A DNA stretch of 10,882 bases, from positions 1-10,882 of the forward strand of contig JAFYCQ010000095.1 in assembly GCA_017539635.1 (NCBI GenBank), read 5' to 3'. A program made the position numbers and the translations under genes. Positions 6,868 to 10,882 of the stretch are shown in pieces (positions within the stretch are counted from its first letter, which is position 1; every line of letters begins with the position of its first letter). Under the pieces are notes generated by a model that saw only the letters and a program-made list of their open reading frames with translations, was not told the origin of the DNA and ran no database searches. This DNA is from Oscillospiraceae bacterium (GTDB lineage Bacteria; Bacillota; Clostridia; Oscillospirales; Oscillospiraceae).

Positions 6868-7164
6868 TTATTCTATGGTCAGTATGTCGCAGAAGCCGGT
6901 GACTTCAAAAATGTCCATTATGTCCTCTTTGGCGTTGCGGATCACCATGCTCCCCTGCTTGTTCATGCGCTTCTGCGCCGCCAGGAGCACCCGCAGGCCC
7001 GCGGAGGATATGTAATCCAGAGCGTTCAGATCAAATACCAGCTCGGCAACACCCTCGACGGATTCGGCCAGCTCCTTTTCCAGCTCCGGCGCGGTGGTGG
7101 TGTCCAGCCGCCCCTCAATGGCCAGGGAGAGCTTGCTTCCGTCAAGGTTTTTCACGATATTCAT
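6868..7164 (-). CDS. STAS-domain anti-sigma factor antagonist (second copy)
   Basis: A 98-residue RsbV/SpoIIAA-like protein, aligning without gaps to the copy at 4235-4531 (69 of 98 residues identical). The region around the phosphorylatable serine, LDYISSAGLRVLL (Ser54), and the end EVTGF.DILTIE are the same. The most variable part is residues 27-48, which would alter partner binding. ATG 7164 has GGAGG (7173-7177) 8 nt upstream, a stronger site than that of the first copy. It is transcribed alone from the promoter at 7229-7201 and stops at the terminator shared with the phosphatase gene. Being a single-gene unit, it can be made independently of the phosphatase, for example as a competing substrate or in excess. 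Partner identity is inferred from proximity. Confidence 0.9.
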   Translation of the reverse strand: MNIVKNLDGSKLSLAIEGRLDTTTAPELEKELAESVEGVAELVFDLNALDYISSAGLRVLLAAQKRMNKQGSMVIRNAKEDIMDIFEVTGFCDILTIE

Positions 7165-7200
7165 AAGGCTGTCCTCCTATTATTTACTAAAACGTCTTAC

Positions 7201-7229
7201 ATTTTACTTTCCGTTTCCGCTTCTGTCAA
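7201..7229 (-). promoter_or_regulatory. Strong sigma-A type promoter of the second STAS gene
   Basis: The minus strand carries a perfect -35, TTGACA (7229-7224), and -10 TAAAAT (7206-7201) with exactly 17 bp between. Transcription would begin near 7194, leaving a leader of about 30 nt. It is the best consensus match in the window and suggests high, constitutive expression. Confidence 0.82.
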
Positions 7230-7284
7230 GTGTTGAAAGAACACCCCTCGTCATAACAAACTATTTGAAGTATTTTCACATATA

Positions 7285-7313
7285 TTTACTATACTCGAAT
7301 GTAATGCTATAAT
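7285..7313 (+). promoter_or_regulatory. Promoter of the ABM monooxygenase gene
   Basis: TTTACT (7285-7290) and a perfect TATAAT (7308-7313) are 17 bp apart. Transcription would start near 7320, giving a leader of about 95 nt before the ATG at 7415. It is divergent from the STAS promoter at 7201-7229. Confidence 0.65.
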
Positions 7314-7378
7314 GGAAAAAATCCAAAAGCTTTGAAAACCGGAGGCGCTGCCGGCCGGAACGAACGATCCGTAAACAA

Positions 7379-7395
7379 GCCGCCTTGAAGGCGGC
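7379..7395 (+). other. Leader hairpin ahead of the monooxygenase ribosome binding site
   Basis: GCCGCC (7379-7384) and GGCGGC (7390-7395) form a 6-bp all-G/C stem with a TTGAA loop. It ends 6 nt before the AAAGGTG ribosome binding site (7402-7408). No T-run follows, so it is not a terminator. It may insulate or modulate translation. I do not recognise a known riboswitch in this leader. Confidence 0.35.
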
Positions 7396-7414
7396 CAAAA
7401 GAAAGGTGTATAAA

Positions 7415-7708
7415 ATGATAGTTCTGAACGTTGTTTACAAATGCAAGCCCGATATGAGAGATGAATTTCTGGAAATGATAATTGCGGAGGGCATAGACAC
7501 CGCCTCCCGCGCAGACGCGGGAAATATAAAATATGACTATTACATTCCCGCCGACGGCAGCGACGAGCTGCTTCTCGTCGAAAAATGGAGCGACGCCGAG
7601 GCCTTTGCCGCCCACGGCAAACAGCCCCAATATGCCAGGCTGTCAAAGCTCAAGGCGGAATATGTGACCGACACGGCAATCGAAATTTTTGAAGTCAAAG
7701 ATAAATGA
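7415..7708 (+). CDS. ABM-domain protein, putative quinol monooxygenase (YgiN-like)
   Basis: A 97-residue protein with the antibiotic-biosynthesis-monooxygenase fold: an opening strand MIVLNVVYKCKPDMRDEFLE, the turn SRADAGNIKYDYYIP (usual consensus is R.E.GC..Y), the strand LLLVEKWSDAEAFAAH with the characteristic E.W...EA...H, and a closing strand AIEIFEV. Members act as small cofactor-free dimers on quinols or polyketides, or serve roles that are not known. Cys in the usual E.GC turn is replaced by Asn here. I chose ATG 7415 because AAAGGTG (7402-7408) lies 6 nt upstream. The upstream in-frame TTG 7385 has no site and adds a basic stretch not seen in the family. It has its own promoter and no co-transcribed partner is obvious. 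The substrate is unknown. Confidence 0.8.
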   Translation: MIVLNVVYKCKPDMRDEFLEMIIAEGIDTASRADAGNIKYDYYIPADGSDELLLVEKWSDAEAFAAHGKQPQYARLSKLKAEYVTDTAIEIFEVKDK

Positions 7709-7717
7709 CCCAAGCAT

Positions 7718-7766
7718 CCCCCCTGAGCGGAAGGTGACGTCTTGTGATATCTTCCCCAGGGGGAAG
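7718..7766 (+). terminator. G/C-rich hairpin region after the monooxygenase gene, possible terminator
   Basis: Two alternative structures share the same bases. A short hairpin pairs CTTCCC (7751-7756) with GGGAAG (7761-7766) and is followed by TCTTTAAATT, which would be a modest terminator. A longer one pairs CCCCCTG (7719-7725) with CAGGGGG (7757-7763) and, inside it, GGAAG (7729-7733) with CTTCC (7751-7755), around a 17-nt loop. It could be a terminator or a dispersed palindromic element. Confidence 0.45.
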
Positions 7767-7830
7767 TCTTTAAATTCACAAAAAGCAGACGAACTCCCCT
7801 CAAAAATCATCAGTTGCGGCAACTCCGTTA

Positions 7831-7859
7831 TTGTGTTTCCGGCCCGGTCATGGTAAAAT
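7831..7859 (+). promoter_or_regulatory. Candidate promoter of the macrodomain gene
   Basis: TTGTGT (7831-7836) and TAAAAT (7854-7859) are 17 bp apart, placing the start near 7866, about 27 nt before ATG 7893. The -10 is good and the -35 keeps only the TTG core. Confidence 0.5.
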
Positions 7860-7892
7860 TACTATTATTGGTATTTAAGGAGAAAAGCACTT

Positions 7893-8399
7893 ATGGAGCA
7901 CATATCCTTTGACGTGGGCGACATCACGAAGCTGAAGGTGGACGCCATCGTGAACGCGGCAAACCGCTCGCTTCTTGGGGGCGGCGGCGTGGACGGCACT
8001 ATCCACCGGGCGGCGGGCCCCTCCCTGCTGGAGGAGTGCCGGGGCCTTAACGGCTGCAATACCGGCGAAGCGAAGATCACCGGCGGCTGGAACCTGCCGG
8101 CAAAGTACGTCATACATACGGTGGGGCCCATATACGGCGGCCGGGAAAAGGACGCCGTCCTGCTGGCAAGCTGCTACAGAAACTCGCTGGACCTGGCCCG
8201 GGAGCACGACATCCACACCATCGCCTTTCCCGCCATTTCCACCGGGGTCTATGGCTACCCTAAGGAGGCCGCGGCGAAAATAGCTCTGACAACGGTCTCT
8301 GACTGGCTCTCGGCAAACCCCGATTACCCCATGGAGGTCATAATGAGCTGCTACAGCCGGGAGATGCGGGACTGCTATCAAAAAGTGATCGACTGCTGA
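7893..8399 (+). CDS. Macrodomain protein, O-acetyl-ADP-ribose deacetylase type (MacroD/YmdB-like)
   Basis: A 168-residue single macrodomain. The ADP-ribose pocket is complete: VGDITKL with Asp10, IVNAAN (19-24), the loop [15 protein letters not shown] (28-42) with Asp34, [13 protein letters not shown] followed by YVIHTVGP (72-79), and the phosphate loop [11 protein letters not shown] (113-123). These match the MacroD class, which removes acetyl from O-acetyl-ADP-ribose and can reverse mono-ADP-ribosylation of Asp/Glu residues. Length is normal for the family and there is no fused zinc or sirtuin module, nor a neighbouring sirtuin or ADP-ribosyltransferase gene here. Start ATG 7893 has AAGGAG (7877-7882) 10 nt upstream. 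The transporter gene begins 53 nt after its stop with no clear terminator, so read-through is possible. Cytoplasmic. Confidence 0.93.
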   Translation: MEHISFDVGDITKLKVDAIVNAANRSLLGGGGVDGTIHRAAGPSLLEECRGLNGCNTGEAKITGGWNLPAKYVIHTVGPIYGGREKDAVLLASCYRNSLDLAREHDIHTIAFPAISTGVYGYPKEAAAKIALTTVSDWLSANPDYPMEVIMSCYSREMRDCYQKVIDC

Positions 8400-8452
8400 G
8401 TAAAAATGCAACGGGATCATTGGCGCAAAAATATTTTACAGAGGTGGTAAAC

Positions 8453-9811
8453 ATGTTAGATTCGGATTCCTGGGTCAGCATTGGACAGTCCGTGCTTTTC
8501 TGGCTGCTCATGTCCATAGGGCTCTGGAGGGTGACCGGCAAGCTGGCGTTCAAGAGGCGCTGGATGGTCTGGCTGCCCGGCCTGCGCTTCTATGCGCTGG
8601 GCGCCAGCGTGGACATGCCCCGGGAGGGCGCCATCTGCGGCGGTCTGGAGCTGCTGACGTTCATTCTGGACGTCATTACGACTGACAACATGAACGAAAA
8701 GCTCCTTCTTGCCCTTTCTCTTCTGGCGCTTGTGCTGCTGGTCTTCATCTATGTTTACAGCATCCGCATATATATGAGGCTCACCCGCGTATTCGGTATG
8801 CGCAAGCTCTGGATAATCCTCTTTTTGATAGCCGAGTGGCTCCCCCTGTTGATAATCGGCTTCGGAAAGAGATTTCAGCCCAAGAATACGAGCTTTACCG
8901 AGGATTGGGAGGCCGGCACCGCTCCCGCCAAGCTGGAAGGCACGGAGGAGGAAAATGTCCGCGCCCTTAAAAACGAGGGGCTGAGCTTTGAGATTCGGGA
9001 CCGCACGGTATCAAGCTTCGGAAAAAAGCAGTATCTGCTTAAAGACATCGCCATTGACATACCCAACGGCTCCTTTGTGCTGCTTCTGGGCGGCTCCGGC
9101 TCCGGCAAGACCACCCTTGTAAACGCCATTATCGGCTACGAGAAGGCCAACGCCACCGTGAAGCTGAACGGCTCGGACATTTACAGGGATTACGGTCAGA
9201 TGAAGTACCGCATCGGCTTTGTCCCCCAGAAAAACCTTATGCGGGGCACCGACACCGTCATGCACACTGTGAACGACTCGGCGCGGCTGCGTATGCCCAA
9301 ATCTCTCACCGGCAGCCAGCGCAAATCGAAAACCCAGGAGGTCATGGAGCTTTTGGGCCTTTCCGCCGGCAGCGACGGCCTCGTCTCCAAAAAATCCGGC
9401 GGCCAGCTCCGGCGCATATCCATCGCCATGGAGCTTGTCACCGACCCTGAGCTCTTCGTACTGGACGAGCCGGACTCCGGCCTTGACGGCGTCATTTCCC
9501 GGGAGATCTTCACAAAGCTCCGGGCCATTGCCGACGAGGGCAAGATAGTCATAGCCATAACCCACACTCCCGACCGGGTCATCGACCTGTTCGACAAGGT
9601 CATCGTCTTGGGGCGCGACTCCGGGCGCGTGGGACGCCTTGCTTTCTACGGCTCTCCCCAGGAGGCCCGCGAGTTCTTCGGCAAGGATACGATGGAAGAG
9701 ATCGTTATGAGCGTCAACCGCAAGGAGGAGGGCGGCGAAGGCCTGGCCGACGAGTGCATCGAGAGATACGCGCGGCTTGCCGCAAGAGCAGAAGGAGGCG
9801 CAGCATCGTGA
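8453..9811 (+). CDS. ABCG-like ABC exporter ATPase with an N-terminal membrane domain
   Basis: A 452-residue protein. I chose ATG 8453 because AGAGGTGG lies just upstream (8440-8447); TTG 8420 has no site. Residues 1-140 contain about three to four hydrophobic segments (12-30, weakly 57-75, 83-105, 118-138) and read somewhat like the DUF5684-type small membrane domain (LAFKRRWMVWLPGLRFYALG), a tentative match. After a linker, residues 190-412 form an ABCG/White-class nucleotide-binding domain: Walker A GGSGSGKTT (213-221), Q-loop Gln259, signature KSGGQLRRISIAMEL (314-328), Walker B LFVLDEP (334-340), D-loop SGLD (342-345) and His371. The signature starts with Lys instead of Val/Leu, and DEPDSGLD has Asp where DEPTSGLD is usual. 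Its stop overlaps the start of the permease gene (GTGA), so they form one exporter. The substrate is unknown. Confidence 0.87.
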   Translation: MLDSDSWVSIGQSVLFWLLMSIGLWRVTGKLAFKRRWMVWLPGLRFYALGASVDMPREGAICGGLELLTFILDVITTDNMNEKLLLALSLLALVLLVFIYVYSIRIYMRLTRVFGMRKLWIILFLIAEWLPLLIIGFGKRFQPKNTSFTEDWEAGTAPAKLEGTEEENVRALKNEGLSFEIRDRTVSSFGKKQYLLKDIAIDIPNGSFVLLLGGSGSGKTTLVNAIIGYEKANATVKLNGSDIYRDYGQMKYRIGFVPQKNLMRGTDTVMHTVNDSARLRMPKSLTGSQRKSKTQEVMELLGLSAGSDGLVSKKSGGQLRRISIAMELVTDPELFVLDEPDSGLDGVISREIFTKLRAIADEGKIVIAITHTPDRVIDLFDKVIVLGRDSGRVGRLAFYGSPQEAREFFGKDTMEEIVMSVNRKEEGGEGLADECIERYARLAARAEGGAAS

Positions 9812-10752
9812 AGAACGAGGAATTAAAATACACGGGCCGCCTGATCCAGGTCCGCATATATTTAGGCAAATTCCTGCGCATGTTCGTATTCCAGAACGAC
9901 TGGAAGATACTGCCCATGGGCGCGGTGATCGCCGCCGTCGTGACCTTCGTTATAGGCGCGAACCTCTTCCAGACCCAGGAGGGAACGGAGATCGGCGTTT
10001 TCGCTCTGGTGTGCGTCTGTATCTGGAACGGCTTTTTCAACTCCATACAGGCGGTCTGCCGCGAGCGTGACATAATAAAGCGCGAGCACCGGGCCGGACT
10101 GCACATGTCCTCCTATGTGGTATCCCAGATGATCTATCAGCTTATACTGTGCGCGGCCCAGACTGTGGTGACTATGATCATCTGCCATGTCACGGGCGTG
10201 CATTTCCCCGCCGAGGGTATCATAACATCCTGGGGCATGCTGGATGTGGCCATTACCCTGCTGCTCATCACATACGCGGCGGACATGATGGCGCTGATGG
10301 TCTCCTGCATCGTGCGCACCACCACCACGGCAATGACGACCATGCCCTTCCTGCTCATATTCCAGTTGGTATTTTCCGGCGGCTTTTTCAACCTCTCCGG
10401 ATTTGCAGACAAGCTCAAATATCTGACGATCTCTCACTGGGGCATGGACGCCCTGTGCTCAATAGGCCGCTACAACGAGGAGCCCATGGTCTCCGTGTGG
10501 AACATGCTGGTGAACTTCAAGGATCTGGAATATCAGGGCATGACGCCTTTGAAGGACATACTCGTCAAGGTGGAATCCGAGGGGCTTCGTGATTCGTTCC
10601 TGCTCTGGTCCGGACAGAACAACGCAAAAGCCGCATACGTCTCCGAGCCCTCCGTGGTACTTATGAACTGGGCCGCTATTGCTGCGCTGCTGATCATTTT
10701 CGCCATCGCCGCCGTCGTTGCCCTGGAGTTCATTGACAGAGACAAGCGGTAA
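9808..10752 (+). CDS. ABC-2 type (ABCG-like) exporter permease
   Basis: A 314-residue membrane protein beginning with GTG at 9808, overlapping the preceding TGA by four bases. GAAGGAGG at 9791-9798 lies 9 nt upstream. The longer frame from 9754 has no such site and adds an Arg-rich segment. About six hydrophobic segments are visible (around 33-54, 62-80, 104-126, 144-166, 176-196 and 287-308). The stretch CRERDIIKREHRAGLHMSSYVVSQ (84-107) is the conserved ABCG-type loop (ER.....E...G.Y...AY) before the third helix. The large segment 197-285 between the last two helices is extracytoplasmic, as in ABCG permeases. With the ATPase it would form a split ABCG-like exporter. The cargo is not indicated, though a lipoprotein gene follows 26 nt later. 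Confidence 0.88.
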   Translation: MKNEELKYTGRLIQVRIYLGKFLRMFVFQNDWKILPMGAVIAAVVTFVIGANLFQTQEGTEIGVFALVCVCIWNGFFNSIQAVCRERDIIKREHRAGLHMSSYVVSQMIYQLILCAAQTVVTMIICHVTGVHFPAEGIITSWGMLDVAITLLLITYAADMMALMVSCIVRTTTTAMTTMPFLLIFQLVFSGGFFNLSGFADKLKYLTISHWGMDALCSIGRYNEEPMVSVWNMLVNFKDLEYQGMTPLKDILVKVESEGLRDSFLLWSGQNNAKAAYVSEPSVVLMNWAAIAALLIIFAIAAVVALEFIDRDKR

Positions 10753-10778
10753 TAAATTAACGATCGAGGAACGATAAA

Positions 10779-10882
10779 ATGAAAAAATTTCTTTGCATAG
10801 TGATCTGCCTTCTGCTTATCTGCGCTCTTGCCGCCTGCCGGGTGAACGTGAACATCAGCAGCAATCCTGAAAAGGAGCCCGC
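10779..10882 (+). CDS. Lipoprotein, N-terminal fragment (runs off the right edge)
   Basis: ATG 10779 follows GAGGA (10766-10770) at 8 nt spacing and lies 26 nt after the permease stop, so it is probably the third gene of the exporter operon. The visible 34 residues are MKKF, a hydrophobic stretch, and the lipobox LAAC (17-20), followed by a polar, Asn/Ser-rich linker. Export and lipid anchoring at Cys20 are expected. The functional domain lies beyond the window, so no role can be assigned. Confidence 0.75.
   Translation, partial: MKKFLCIVICLLLICALAACRVNVNISSNPEKEP

Noticed and set aside
7893..8399. A toxin-antitoxin pairing between the macrodomain and a DarT-like ADP-ribosyltransferase
   Set aside because: No ADP-ribosyltransferase gene lies nearby, and the [14 protein letters not shown] loop fits the MacroD/YmdB class rather than a DarG antitoxin with its extra C-terminal domain.
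9011..9603. Two overlapping minus-strand frames opposite the exporter ATPase
   Set aside because: They are complementary shadows of a gene with intact Walker A, signature and Walker B motifs.

Overview
The window reads as a chromosomal segment of a Gram-positive anaerobe of the Clostridia, probably a gut Oscillospirales or Christensenellales relative. The evidence is GC-rich coding sequence with frequent ATA isoleucine codons, AT-rich intergenic gaps with good sigma-A type promoters and AGGAGG-like ribosome binding sites, lipoprotein signals, and SpoIIE/STAS signalling proteins. The taxonomic call is an inference. No tRNA, rRNA, CRISPR array, transposase or phage gene was seen.

Layout. Positions 1-529 (minus) hold the start of a secreted subtilisin-like protease precursor, cut by the window edge. 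Positions 614-1417 (plus) encode an Est1E/feruloyl-esterase-like alpha/beta hydrolase whose 3' end overlaps the end of the next, convergent operon by 47 bp. Positions 4018-1371 (minus) are a polar amino-acid ABC importer operon: lipoprotein binding protein, permease, ATPase. Its promoter is divergent from a signalling operon at 4235-6794 (plus): a STAS anti-sigma-factor antagonist, then a 746-residue membrane sensor that carries both a PP2C/SpoIIE phosphatase and an RsbW-like kinase domain. A second STAS protein, 70% identical to the first, lies convergently at 7164-6868 with its own strong promoter. A perfect bidirectional terminator separates it from the phosphatase. To the right are an ABM-type monooxygenase (7415-7708), a macrodomain hydrolase (7893-8399), an ABCG-like exporter pair (8453-10752, coupled by a GTGA overlap) and the start of a lipoprotein gene (10779 onward).

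The most interesting feature is the pairing of the importer with the partner-switching module. The importer ATPase has about 120 extra C-terminal residues. These appear to be a degenerate copy of the same histidine-kinase-like ATPase fold that ends the neighbouring phosphatase/kinase. The acidic E-box residue and the FR...DPL segment are kept, while the N-box asparagine and the glycine-rich lid are lost. No sigma factor is present in the window. A testable hypothesis is that the phosphorylation state of the STAS proteins is read by this pseudo-kinase domain, so that partner switching gates a transporter rather than a sigma factor. The importer's binding protein also has its two lobes in permuted order (lobe-2-like first, lobe-1-like last).
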